This document shows, in pieces, positions 42,155-51,040 of a DNA stretch of 64,000 nucleotides. The stretch comes from Hoeflea phototrophica DFL-43 (lineage in GTDB: Bacteria; Pseudomonadota; Alphaproteobacteria; Rhizobiales; Rhizobiaceae), in the NCBI RefSeq assembly GCF_000154705.2, contig NZ_CM002917.1, positions 948,461 to 1,012,460 on the forward strand, written 5' to 3'. A program made the position numbers and the translations under genes. Every line of letters begins with the position of its first letter. The stretch's first letter is position 1. The notes beneath the pieces were generated by a model. That model was given only the letters and a program-made list of their open reading frames with translations. It had not been told where the DNA came from and ran no database searches.

Positions 42155-44004
42155 GACGGCAACTTATCGAGGCGGGACAGATCTACAAGTTGCTTGAACG
42201 AGGGGCACCGACTTTCCAGTGTCTCAAAGGACGCCATGTCAATCACCTCGCCCTTCTCCATCATGATGACCTGATCACATTCCCGCAGAGTGCTCAACCT
42301 GTGTGCAATGATGATGATCGTACGCGACCCGCGAAGTCGCATCAGGCTGTCGGTAAACGCCTTTTCAATCGCTGCGTCCAATGCCGATGTTGCCTCGTCG
42401 AGAACAAGCACCTCCGGATCAGCGTAGAGCGCCCTGGCAATTCCAAGGCGCTGCCTCTGTCCGCCAGACAAACGGTTGCCATCCTCGCCGACAAATTCAT
42501 GCATGCCGTTGGGAAGCGATTGCACGAAATCCCACAACTGAACGACCTCAAGCGTGGAACGAATACGTCCTTCGTCTAGCTCTTCCGCTCCTGCTGCAAA
42601 TGCCACGTTGCGGGCTATGCTGTCTTCGATCAAGAAGACGCTTTGCGGCACGTAACCAATATGTCGATGCCAGGCGCGCAATGCTTCCTGTGAATTGAGC
42701 ATATCGCCGTCCACCTTGATGGAGCCACATTGGGGCCGCAACAGACCCATCATCAATGTCACCAGCGTACTCTTGCCCGACCCAGAGGTCCCCGTAATGC
42801 CGATAATGCCATTGCGCGGAATTTCCACCGATACGTTTCTGACCGCTGGCGCGTTCCCGGTTGGGTAAGAATAACTAACTCCCTCAAGTCGCAGTTGGTG
42901 CTTGAAACTCAGGGCTTTGGGTTCGACAGTGGGTTGATAAACCTTTCCCTCTTGGTCCGACAACTCCTTGGCGACAATTTCAACCGAGTTTTTGCTCAGA
43001 TTCATCATCTGCAAGCCGGTCAGGATGCGATTGACAAGGGGTGCTACGCGGAACAGCGTGGCCGCCATCACGCCCAAGATTGCGAAACCGACCGGTTGAC
43101 TACCCGACAATATCAAAATGTATCCAACAAGCGAGAGAATTGCTAAAATCACTGCACCCTCTATTGCAAGAGGTGGGAAGCTGGACAAGAAGTTGTAATG
43201 TGCCTGACGATTGAAGTTTCGGCCTTCTACTGTCTTGAAGCTTTCCAGAAAAAAGCTTTCGCGCGCGAGAAGCTTTGTTTCTTTAATCATACCGATTGAT
43301 TGACGTAGGATGGACTGACGACGTTGGAAGATTGAGTTCATTTCCCTGCCAATATCCTCAAATCGACGACGCATAAAATAGTAAATCATCACAGCTATAA
43401 CAAAAATTGCAATCAATCCGTAGATGCTTTCCCCAGGAAGGAAGGCAAACAAGAGCAGACCAAGGGCTGTTAGCATTATGCCGTTTGTGGTCAAACTAAT
43501 TATTGCGGTTATGTATTGATCAAACACGGCTGCCGTTAAGGATATGTTGCGAATGATTTCCGAGCTGGATTTAGATAGATGCAATTCAAAATCTGAAAAT
43601 ATATAAACCCTCATCAAACGATAGCTAAGCTCGGTTTTCCACTGAGCCAACAATGAATATTGCAAGCGATTGAAGATTAGCATGTAGGCATTTTTGGCAA
43701 CCATAATCCCGCCAATTAAAGCAATCAGAAAAATGGATGTACTTGTTCCAGCGTCAATACCTAAGGTGCCTGTTAACCAAACAAGAAACTGAAAACGTTC
43801 TATCTGGTGCGGCTCGACAATCAGAATCAACAGCGGGAACACAAGGCCCAAGCCTGTCATCTCGATAATAGCTGCAAACAAGCTTAATGTCAGAAGTCCA
43901 GCTACCTTGAACCGTCGAGGCCAGAGCTGATCCTTGATGAAGGACAAGCCTTCTGGGCTCAATGAATTTGAAAGCAAGCGCTTCACCAGAAAACCCAAGT
44001 CCAA
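42151..44004 (-). CDS. ABC transporter, PglK/MsbA-like flippase
   Basis: 617 residues in one polypeptide: a six-helix transmembrane domain (residues about 1-330) and an ATPase domain with ITGTSGSGKSTLVTLM (Walker A), the signature NRLSGGQRQRLGIARALY, VLVLDEATSALDA (Walker B) and the IIIIAHRLSTLRECDQV H-loop. Such half-transporters homodimerise and flip lipid-linked glycans (PglK), lipid A (MsbA) or peptides. The sugar operon suggests a lipid-linked oligosaccharide, so the window holds a second export route besides Wzx. Confidence 0.9.
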   Translation of the reverse strand: MDLGFLVKRLLSNSLSPEGLSFIKDQLWPRRFKVAGLLTLSLFAAIIEMTGLGLVFPLLILIVEPHQIERFQFLVWLTGTLGIDAGTSTSIFLIALIGGIMVAKNAYMLIFNRLQYSLLAQWKTELSYRLMRVYIFSDFELHLSKSSSEIIRNISLTAAVFDQYITAIISLTTNGIMLTALGLLLFAFLPGESIYGLIAIFVIAVMIYYFMRRRFEDIGREMNSIFQRRQSILRQSIGMIKETKLLARESFFLESFKTVEGRNFNRQAHYNFLSSFPPLAIEGAVILAILSLVGYILILSGSQPVGFAILGVMAATLFRVAPLVNRILTGLQMMNLSKNSVEIVAKELSDQEGKVYQPTVEPKALSFKHQLRLEGVSYSYPTGNAPAVRNVSVEIPRNGIIGITGTSGSGKSTLVTLMMGLLRPQCGSIKVDGDMLNSQEALRAWHRHIGYVPQSVFLIEDSIARNVAFAAGAEELDEGRIRSTLEVVQLWDFVQSLPNGMHEFVGEDGNRLSGGQRQRLGIARALYADPEVLVLDEATSALDAAIEKAFTDSLMRLRGSRTIIIIAHRLSTLRECDQVIMMEKGEVIDMASFETLESRCPSFKQLVDLSRLDKLPS

Positions 44005-44057
44005 TACCTCACTAACCGAATTCGTAGTTTTCTATCTGGCGCCTGAAGCTCCTCGTA

Positions 44058-45380
44058 TCAGTCGTCAAGACCGTCATAAACTGTCCTGCGTAATTTCCAT
44101 TTGTTGCCCTCAATCTTCCAAAGGTGAGGCGATCGGAAACTATCAGTCAATCGCTCGAAATAGACCCTATCCATAATGGGCTGCTCGAAAATCTTCGAAG
44201 CGACCGGAAATTGAGTTTCTGGGAGCGAGAGATATTCGAAATTTTCCTTCTCGAACCGGGTGGAATACTCGCCATCAAAGCGACGAATGAGACGAATCGC
44301 CTCATCGCGATCAAGTTCGCCATTACGGACTTCTTGCGAAGAATCGTAGGTAGCGCGACCTATGCCAAATTTAATAAAGGTCGTATAGTAATGAAGATCA
44401 TCGATCTTGTCGTCTATCGAGCTGTACTTGCTGTAAGTACCTGCAGTGCGCTCCGGCGCAGCCTGAAATCCGCCATGCTCTACCGAATAATAGTAGCATT
44501 CTTGCGGGTGCCAAGGCAAATAGTAGCCCAGATAGTGTACGTCAATGTTCGCGGCCTTCAGGTCTTCGGGGTTCGGTGGCATGTATGGTGCCAGATCATG
44601 ATCAGTTAGGCCGAAACTCTCTCGCAGATCTAAAATTGGCGTCCCTGCCAGGTGGATGGCAGATTTGTCCTGCGAGGTAAAATAGTCCCAGTCCTTCGTG
44701 GCCTTGCTGTCCGCGGCAGCGGCATTTCCGTATTCGGTTGGATTTTCACCGTAGAACACCAATGGAATATTCAGCTGAGCTGCAATTTTCGGCGGGAAAT
44801 ACATCTGTCCCATAATGAATGGTTGAAAGGGGTGAAACATCTGCTCAAGCGCCAAGCGAGTCAGCAGTCGATGCACTCGTCCATTCGGTGTAAATAGGTA
44901 GTTGTCAAATCCGGCATGAATCCAAGCTTGGAAGTTGCGCCACCCCCAGTCCGTGTAAATATGCGGGGACCATGTCACGGTTAAAGGGTTCATCCCATAC
45001 TCGTACTTCAGCTTGTGGGCCGCATAAAAACTATCTTTGCCACCCGACCCTGGCACAATGCAGTCATAACCACCATCGGTACGACGATAACGGTCGCACA
45101 GTTCCCGCAACTGCTGCTGCCGCTCTGCCCAATCGATAGCAGCTTTTTTTTCCGCGACGCGGCACGCAGAACATACGCCCTGTTCATCGAAAGCGACTGT
45201 TGGCTTTTTCGATTGCCGAGTATGTTTGTATTCTTTATCCGAATTCGGCTTCTGGTTGCTGTAACCGCAATTTGCACAGAAGATTATGTCCTGAGGAAGC
45301 CCGTAGTAGGCTTCCGGATCCGCTAGATCAGGACTATAATTTCTTTGGTCCACTAGGGCCGGATATCCAACCATTTTCAT
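44058..45380 (-). CDS. N-acetyl sugar amidotransferase, orphan copy (long WbpG/PseA family)
   Basis: About 440 residues from the ATG at 45380. Two zinc-type cysteine pairs (CANCGYSN and CSACR) lead into the ATP-pyrophosphatase loop CIVPGSGGKDSFYAAH. Further conserved blocks are NPLTVTWSPHIYTDWGWR and HYYTTFIKFGIGRATYD. It is closely related along its length to the protein at 52859-54187. These enzymes use ammonia from a HisH glutaminase, passed through a HisF-like partner, to convert an acetamido group to acetamidino. No HisF or HisH lies next to it, so it must borrow partners or act otherwise. Confidence 0.88.
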   Translation of the reverse strand: MKMVGYPALVDQRNYSPDLADPEAYYGLPQDIIFCANCGYSNQKPNSDKEYKHTRQSKKPTVAFDEQGVCSACRVAEKKAAIDWAERQQQLRELCDRYRRTDGGYDCIVPGSGGKDSFYAAHKLKYEYGMNPLTVTWSPHIYTDWGWRNFQAWIHAGFDNYLFTPNGRVHRLLTRLALEQMFHPFQPFIMGQMYFPPKIAAQLNIPLVFYGENPTEYGNAAAADSKATKDWDYFTSQDKSAIHLAGTPILDLRESFGLTDHDLAPYMPPNPEDLKAANIDVHYLGYYLPWHPQECYYYSVEHGGFQAAPERTAGTYSKYSSIDDKIDDLHYYTTFIKFGIGRATYDSSQEVRNGELDRDEAIRLIRRFDGEYSTRFEKENFEYLSLPETQFPVASKIFEQPIMDRVYFERLTDSFRSPHLWKIEGNKWKLRRTVYDGLDD

Positions 45381-45982
45381 CGAAAACTCCAAAATCTTGG
45401 TACTGTGCAGCAGGACTTCCCTCCGCACGGAACGTCACCATATAGGCGGCGAAATGGATCATTGGTCAGTGTCATTCAACGCCTGGCCCGCATACGACCC
45501 CCTAAATACGTTGGCACTTTCCTAGAAGCGTCTAGGCGCAGCGTGAAGCTGATACGAACACCTGAACGCAGAGTCAATGCCGATGGATGTTTACAGAGAC
45601 CTCGAAACAAGGGTTATGGGAGGCCTGAGATTTCTTATGCTGATCCAATTAAAAAGCGCATATCCGTCAGCATGTAATATACCGTACAAGAATGCGTGGT
45701 ATGGAGATCGGCACGTCCCAGGCCGAGCCGATCTGGGCCGAGTTCCTTCGCAAGCTGACCAGGCGAGGCCTGCGCAGCGAGAATCTTGCTGTCTCCGATG
45801 CACAAGTGGGCATCAAGGCTGCGTTTGACGTAGGACCCGGTTTTGGACCACCCGGCTGGGGGATTTTCCAGGGGGCATACGACTGCCAAATCCGATTTCG
45901 ATGAGCTTCCATTGACCGCAAGCCTTCATTGGCGGAGCCATAGTGTATTTTGGGTTTCGCGTCATGTACGCCGATCACGTAG
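45381..45982. other. Gap containing an IS256 fragment
   Basis: About 600 bases between the orphan amidotransferase and the SGNH gene. Apart from the transposase fragment at 45692-45826 no gene is seen. It divides the reverse-strand block into two transcription groups. Confidence 0.5.
45692..45826 (+). pseudogene. IS256-family transposase fragment
   Basis: The frame reads EIGTSQAEPIWAEFLRKL and TRRGLRSENLAVSDAQVG, matching the second-Asp region of IS256 transposases (compare VGPSEAETFWMDFLRSL and LVISDAHSGLKGAI in the complete copy at 18658-19863). Only about 45 residues are recognisable and both ends are lost. It is a relic of an older insertion, not a copy of the complete element. Confidence 0.65.
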
Positions 45983-46909
45983 TCAGAAGTCGGGGACTCT
46001 CATGCGACTATTTACTAAGTGCGCCAGATAGGTGGCACCTTCCGAGCCGAGGTGAGTCAAATTGCTGTAGTAGGCCGGTTCTTCCAACATCGTGTCTGTT
46101 CGAATGCATCGATCACCGGCGATGTCGATGCAAGCAGATTGGGCAAAGTCGAACTGTCGCCGCACGTTTTCAGCGTCTCGCCCAGCTTCCGCAACGCCGG
46201 GAATGTAGACCGGGGTGACGAAGAGATAGGCTTCGTCGGAAACCTCGCGGGCCAACGCGTAGGTATCTGCCATTCGCGCGTGAAGCTCATCCTTGATGGC
46301 GGCAAACTGCTCCGCAGTGGCAAAGTAGTCGTCGGGGACCGGAGCTATGGATATCTTTTCGTTTGGTATCGCGCTTCGATAACGGTCGGTCAGCAAGTCT
46401 ACCCATTGAAGGCCGATTGGGGCCTCGAGCGCAAATTGAAGAAGCGTGGGGCTAACGGGCGGGCAATCAGCGTATGGCCGCGTGTATGCTTTAATCGCCG
46501 CAACCTCATTAATGAGAGGCACCTCTACAACCAGCCGAGACGCTCGAAGACTGCGTTTCCGCATTTCGCACAGAACGATCTTGCCAATGCCCTCGAGTCC
46601 GAATCCTATTACGCTTGCATTGACTGTGCCTGCACCCATCAACGTGGCGGTAGAAAGTTCCGCTGCGAAGGGATAGCCGAACGAGAACGAGGAACCGGCC
46701 ACGACCGTTTTGTCGCGTATGTTGCGGGATTGAAGGTACCCTCCAACGAGGGCCGCATAGTCTCCGCCATCGGGAAACTCACGAACATCAAACATCCGTT
46801 TGTCGTAACTCGTCATCATGTAGGTCGCCGCTGCGCTGAAGGCAACGTGTGCGACACCGGCCGTTGCGGCGGCGATGAAAGTCGAAAAAAGGATGCGTGC
46901 GATCAGCAT
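45983..46909 (-). CDS. SGNH-like membrane-anchored acyl-handling protein (AlgJ/AlgX/DltD type)
   Basis: 308 residues from the ATG at 46909, one base after the MBOAT stop. An N-terminal transmembrane segment (LIARILFSTFIAAATAGV) anchors an outside domain. VVAGSSFSFGYPF may carry the nucleophile serine and NLTHLGSEGATYLAHLV the catalytic histidine; Asn-Leu-Thr replaces the Asp that often precedes this His. With the MBOAT upstream it should move acyl groups, most likely acetyl, onto the exported glycan. Confidence 0.65.
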   Translation of the reverse strand: MLIARILFSTFIAAATAGVAHVAFSAAATYMMTSYDKRMFDVREFPDGGDYAALVGGYLQSRNIRDKTVVAGSSFSFGYPFAAELSTATLMGAGTVNASVIGFGLEGIGKIVLCEMRKRSLRASRLVVEVPLINEVAAIKAYTRPYADCPPVSPTLLQFALEAPIGLQWVDLLTDRYRSAIPNEKISIAPVPDDYFATAEQFAAIKDELHARMADTYALAREVSDEAYLFVTPVYIPGVAEAGRDAENVRRQFDFAQSACIDIAGDRCIRTDTMLEEPAYYSNLTHLGSEGATYLAHLVNSRMRVPDF

Positions 46910-46910
46910 A

Positions 46911-48365
46911 TCAGAAGTTGTAGTAGAGGAACGTGGCTTCCTCGCGTGTGAGCGAGGCGATTGCCACATAGAGCGATAACCCAACGAGTGCGGATCCTGC
47001 CGCTACGCCAGGCGCGAGCGGTCCCCGGTTTGCAACCAACCGGCGGACCATGCGACTGATCTCGAACGTGTTAGGCAGCAGCAGTGCGCCGGCTCCGACG
47101 ACGCCTAGTATGAGTGGGATGTCTCGATACATGCCCAGGTCGGGGAACACGACGCTAGTCCATTCCTCGGTCTGGAACGCCATCCCCGAATACACGCGCA
47201 TTGCATCATCGAATCCTTCGGCACGGAACAGCACCCAGAGGAGCAGTATAGCGAGGATGGTTGTGATCCGTGAGGCTGTGAGCCTGATGAAGGCGGGAAT
47301 ACTGGCTGTCCAGACGGGGCGCATCCTGCGCCAAAGATGCGCTGCCGCAACAAGAATTCCGTGCCCCGCGCCCCAGGCGATGAACGTCCAGCCAGCGCCG
47401 TGCCAAAAGCCAGTGAGCAGAAAGACAAAGAGGACATTTCCAATCTGTCGAGGAAGACGGACGCGATTGCCTCCGAGCGGGATGTAGACGTAGCTTCTGA
47501 AAAAATCCGTCAGCGACCGGTGCCAGCGCTGCCAGAAATCGAGGATGCTGACGGCCTTGTAGGGTGACAGGAAGTTGATCGGGATGCGGAAGCCAAACAT
47601 CCGGGCAAGGCCATAGGCCATGTCGGAATAGCCTGAAAAGTCGAAGTAGAGCTGAAGGCTGTAGGCAATGGCGCCGATCCATGCGTCAGACGGGGAGACA
47701 ATGTCGGTTGCGGCGCGAGCGAAGACAGGTTCAGCGAAGGGTGCCAGACTGTCGGCTATCCCCACCTTCTTGAACAGCCCAATCGCAAAGATCAAAACGC
47801 CCACTTCGAATGACCGGGCCAGAAAGCCAGACGGCCAGGCCGGCCGGAGATACTGACGGGAGATGTTCACATAGAGAAGTATCGGCCCCGCGATCAGATG
47901 CGGGAAAAACAGCATCGAGAAGGCGTGGGCGTCGATCGGTGCGGGAGTAACGCGTCGCCGGTGAACGTCGACCAGATAGGCGATCTGCTGGAATGTCCAG
48001 AAGGATATGCCGAGCGGAAGGATCACGTTGCGCAGCACTTGTGGAGCGTTCTCAGCTAGGCCGGCAACCTCCAGCAGGAACAAAGCGTATTTGAAGAAGC
48101 CAAGGACGGCCAGATTAACGGCTACGCCGAGTGCAAGCGGCCGGCTGGATGATGAGCGCGCAATGACGCGGCTTAGCAGGTAGTTGAACGCGATCGAACC
48201 ACATATTAGCGGCAGAAAGCGCCAATCCCAGTAGCCGTAGAAGACAAGAGATGCGGCCACGACCCAAGCCAGAGCGGAGCGGCGGTGGACCGAAAGCAGA
48301 CTGTAATATCCTATGAGGGTCAGCGGCAGAAAAAGGCCCAAGAACACGTAAGAATTGAATAGCAT
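46911..48365 (-). CDS. MBOAT-family O-acyltransferase
   Basis: 484 residues with about ten transmembrane helices. Family marks are VFLGLFLPLTLIGYYSL at the start, SILDFWQRWHRSLTDFFR and the invariant histidine motif FLLTGFWHGAGWTFIAWG. Relatives AlgI, DltB and PatA pass acyl groups across the membrane. The next gene is an SGNH partner, so this is a two-protein O-acylation module for the polysaccharide. Acetate is the commonest group, but not proven. Confidence 0.92.
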   Translation of the reverse strand: MLFNSYVFLGLFLPLTLIGYYSLLSVHRRSALAWVVAASLVFYGYWDWRFLPLICGSIAFNYLLSRVIARSSSSRPLALGVAVNLAVLGFFKYALFLLEVAGLAENAPQVLRNVILPLGISFWTFQQIAYLVDVHRRRVTPAPIDAHAFSMLFFPHLIAGPILLYVNISRQYLRPAWPSGFLARSFEVGVLIFAIGLFKKVGIADSLAPFAEPVFARAATDIVSPSDAWIGAIAYSLQLYFDFSGYSDMAYGLARMFGFRIPINFLSPYKAVSILDFWQRWHRSLTDFFRSYVYIPLGGNRVRLPRQIGNVLFVFLLTGFWHGAGWTFIAWGAGHGILVAAAHLWRRMRPVWTASIPAFIRLTASRITTILAILLLWVLFRAEGFDDAMRVYSGMAFQTEEWTSVVFPDLGMYRDIPLILGVVGAGALLLPNTFEISRMVRRLVANRGPLAPGVAAGSALVGLSLYVAIASLTREEATFLYYNF

Positions 48366-48642
48366 CGCGCCTCATTGCCCTGTCGGCACCGTTCGATCCA
48401 CTGCCCTCCTACAACTGGGTGCGGTCTTTGGCAACCTGATCTTGTCACAGCGGAAATGGGGAAAGCTACTGGCCGGGCAAAATGACACAGCAAAAGAGGC
48501 AACCAATGCAATGGCGTCAGCGGGTAATATACTTTAGGCTCCATGCTGCTATGAAAAGACTGAATTCAAGCTCTTGGCTAGGGTATGGGTCTCTCAACTC
48601 CGGGGTGCAGCACCGTTACATCGTGGTTTCATTAAGTGAATT

Positions 48643-49356
48643 TCAACGCGTTTCCGGCCATCCAAAATGGTGTCGCGCGATAAACCCTGCAATGGCAAAA
48701 TCGAGTGATGTGTCGATGTCAATATTACATTCGTCGGCCATCAGCCAAAAACCGGTCTTTTCTGTGAGAGCAGGCATTTCTTCGAGAATTGGTTGACGTC
48801 TCCAAGCGTAGATGGAACCGTTGAGTTCGTAACACGTTGGCAGGTCCTGGCGGCGACCGTAGCGCGCGTCGCGTGGCTTGGAAAGTTCCACACGCCCGTT
48901 TTCGGCTTCCTCCACAAGCGTTTGGTAAGGCGAGGCCTTGGCGCGGCAGACCGAGACGACATTGTACAAATCCGGCCTCGAATCCAGAGTCTTTGCAGCG
49001 CCCAGAATGTCGCCGGGTGCGCGCAGTGGCGATGTCGGCTGCAGATCAAACAGCCGCTCCATTTTCCTACCTGCTTCTGCTTCCGCCAGCGTGAGAGCGT
49101 GGCGCAGCACCGGCGGCTTTCTAGTTGTATCAGTCGCCAGTTCGGCAGGACGTTTGATCAGCAGGTTCGCCCCGGCCTCGCGCCCAATATCGAGATAGTG
49201 CGCACTGTCGCTGCTCACGGCGATGATGTCGAAGATGCCGGAGTCTTTCGCCTGCTCGACCGTGTGCGCAAGCAATGGTTTGCCCGCAAACATCTTGATG
49301 TTCTTGTCGGGCAGTTCTTTGGATCCTGACCGCGCGGCGACGACGCATATTTTCAT
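48643..49356 (-). CDS. Acylneuraminate cytidylyltransferase family (LegF/NeuA-like), copy 3
   Basis: 237 residues. Motifs are CVVAARSGSKELPDKNIKMF, IIAVSSDSAHYLDIGREA, LFDLQPTSPLRAPGDI and DIDTSLDFAIAGFIARH at the metal site. It reads away from, and lies about 490 bases left of, legG-legH-legI. This position makes it the best candidate for the CMP-legionaminate synthetase. Assignment among the three copies is by neighbourhood only. Confidence 0.83.
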   Translation of the reverse strand: MKICVVAARSGSKELPDKNIKMFAGKPLLAHTVEQAKDSGIFDIIAVSSDSAHYLDIGREAGANLLIKRPAELATDTTRKPPVLRHALTLAEAEAGRKMERLFDLQPTSPLRAPGDILGAAKTLDSRPDLYNVVSVCRAKASPYQTLVEEAENGRVELSKPRDARYGRRQDLPTCYELNGSIYAWRRQPILEEMPALTEKTGFWLMADECNIDIDTSLDFAIAGFIARHHFGWPETR

Positions 49357-49845
49357 ATCCTATTCCTCGTAGGCTATGGCGAATCACTCCTGTATGTATC
49401 AATCGGACGCAGAATGCGAGACATACGATTGACACGCGGGGTAGGCTACTTTAGGCGGGACCCCCAGACATACCCAGTTTTTACCGAGAGTATTGCTATG
49501 AAGGAACGACGATATGTCGAATAGTTTTCACCGGCGCTGGCGAGATGATAGCACAATACGTCGAGGCGCTTGAATGGATCGCGGGTGTTGAGTTCACTGC
49601 GGTGTGTCGCTGCTGGAAAAGGCGGCCGATTGAATTTACCATATTTGAGGATGTGCGAAAACGTGATCTCAATGAGGTGGCTGTCCTTGATACCAGTCAG
49701 GAATACAAACCCGAATTCGGAACTCCAGCGGACCGGATTCTCTTTGTCTGTCAGGCAAGGGAACCCGCTAGAGTAGCCACAAATAGAGCACTCACGTGCA
49801 CGGATTTAGTTGCCCATACCTACTGTATTGCCGATCGTTGAGGCC
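49357..49845. other. Divergent intergenic region with a Gfo/Idh remnant
   Basis: About 490 bases between divergent copy 3 of the cytidylyltransferase and legG. Promoters for both should be here. A decayed oxidoreductase N-terminus occupies 49512-49620. Confidence 0.5.
49512..49620 (+). pseudogene. Fragment of a Gfo/Idh-type oxidoreductase
   Basis: Forward translation gives RIVFTGAGEMIAQYVEAL and WIAGVEFTAV, matching the NAD-binding N-terminus of Gfo/Idh proteins (compare IAIVGAGNMAREHIRAF at 34159). No start codon lies in frame; an ATG at 49498 is in another frame and soon stops. The continuation to 49841 is open but unlike the family. Confidence 0.45.
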
Positions 49846-51030
49846 ATGACCCGATCACGCATCTGCATCGCGACCGGAACCAGAGCGGACTACGGTCTCC
49901 TCTACTGGTTGATGCGTGATCTCCGCGATCACCCCCGGTTCGAGCTCAGCATCATCGCCTCCGCCATGCACCTGGCGCCGCAGTTCGGCGAAACCATTCG
50001 GTTCATCAGGCAGGACGGGTTCGAAATCGATGCCACGGTGCCCTGTCTGGACGAGGACGATAGCGATGCCGGCATGGGCCGGGCCTATGTCCGCGCGACA
50101 CAAGGCTTCCTGTCGGTGCTCGATGGAATCAGGCCGGACTGCCTCATCCTGCTCGGTGACCGGTTTGAGGCGTTGGCGGCGGCGACAGCGGCCACTTTCC
50201 TGCACATACCTGTCGGCCACATCCATGGCGGGGAAGTAACCCTCGGCGCAATCGACGAGGTGTTCCGGCACGCCATCACGAAAATGGCGCACCTTCATTT
50301 CACCGCTGCCGAAGAATACCGGCAGCGGGTCATCCAGATGGGCGAGGCGCCGGACCGGACTTTCAATGTGGGGACGGTAGGGCTGGACAATTTCCTTCGG
50401 CTGGATCTGCCGTCGAAGGCCGATCTGATGGCTGACCTCGATCTTCCCGAAGACTCTGACTACGCACTTGTCACCTATCACCCGGCAACCATGGAAAAAG
50501 CCGGCCCGTTGGCCGGTCTCGAAGCCCTTATGGAGGCGCTCGAAGCCTTTCCGGAGCTCAGGCTGGTGATCACCAAGGCCAATGCCGATCCGGGTGGGCG
50601 CCGCATCAACGAGCTGCTGGAAAGCTTCGCGGCGCAATGGCCAGACCGGGTGCGGCTGGTTACATCTCTTGGCCAGGTGCGTTATCTTGCGGCCATGAAG
50701 ACTGCGACGATGGTGATCGGCAACTCATCCTCGGGCATCATCGAAGCCCCTGCGGTTGATGTTCCCACGGTCAATATCGGAACACGGCAGGAGGGGCGGC
50801 TGCGCGCGCAGAGCATCATCGACGTCGCTGAAACCGCCGCGGACATGAAGGCAGGTATCGCCAGGGCGCTCGACCCGGATTTCCGCAACGGCTTGAAAGA
50901 TACAACCCCTCCCTATGGCAGACCGGGCAATGCGACGGGCCGGATTGTTTCGGTGCTGGAGAAGGCGCAGTTTGGTTCGCTGGGAAGAAAGCCGTTTTGC
51001 GATTTGCCAGGCTTGTGCCGGAAAGGATAG
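49846..51030 (+). CDS. legG: Hydrolysing UDP/GDP-sugar 2-epimerase, LegG/NeuC-like
   Basis: 394 residues from the ATG at 49846; an upstream TTG would add 12 residues. Motifs are ICIATGTRADYGLLYWLM, LLGDRFEALAAATAA, VGHIHGGEVTLGAIDEVFRH and MVIGNSSSGIIEAPAV, diagnostic of the hydrolysing NeuC/LegG branch. It releases the diacetamido hexose for condensation with PEP. legH and legI follow, so this completes the PtmE-LegB-LegC pathway encoded 22 kb to the left. Confidence 0.88.
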   Translation: MTRSRICIATGTRADYGLLYWLMRDLRDHPRFELSIIASAMHLAPQFGETIRFIRQDGFEIDATVPCLDEDDSDAGMGRAYVRATQGFLSVLDGIRPDCLILLGDRFEALAAATAATFLHIPVGHIHGGEVTLGAIDEVFRHAITKMAHLHFTAAEEYRQRVIQMGEAPDRTFNVGTVGLDNFLRLDLPSKADLMADLDLPEDSDYALVTYHPATMEKAGPLAGLEALMEALEAFPELRLVITKANADPGGRRINELLESFAAQWPDRVRLVTSLGQVRYLAAMKTATMVIGNSSSGIIEAPAVDVPTVNIGTRQEGRLRAQSIIDVAETAADMKAGIARALDPDFRNGLKDTTPPYGRPGNATGRIVSVLEKAQFGSLGRKPFCDLPGLCRKG

Positions 51031-51040
51031 TTGCCAGACC

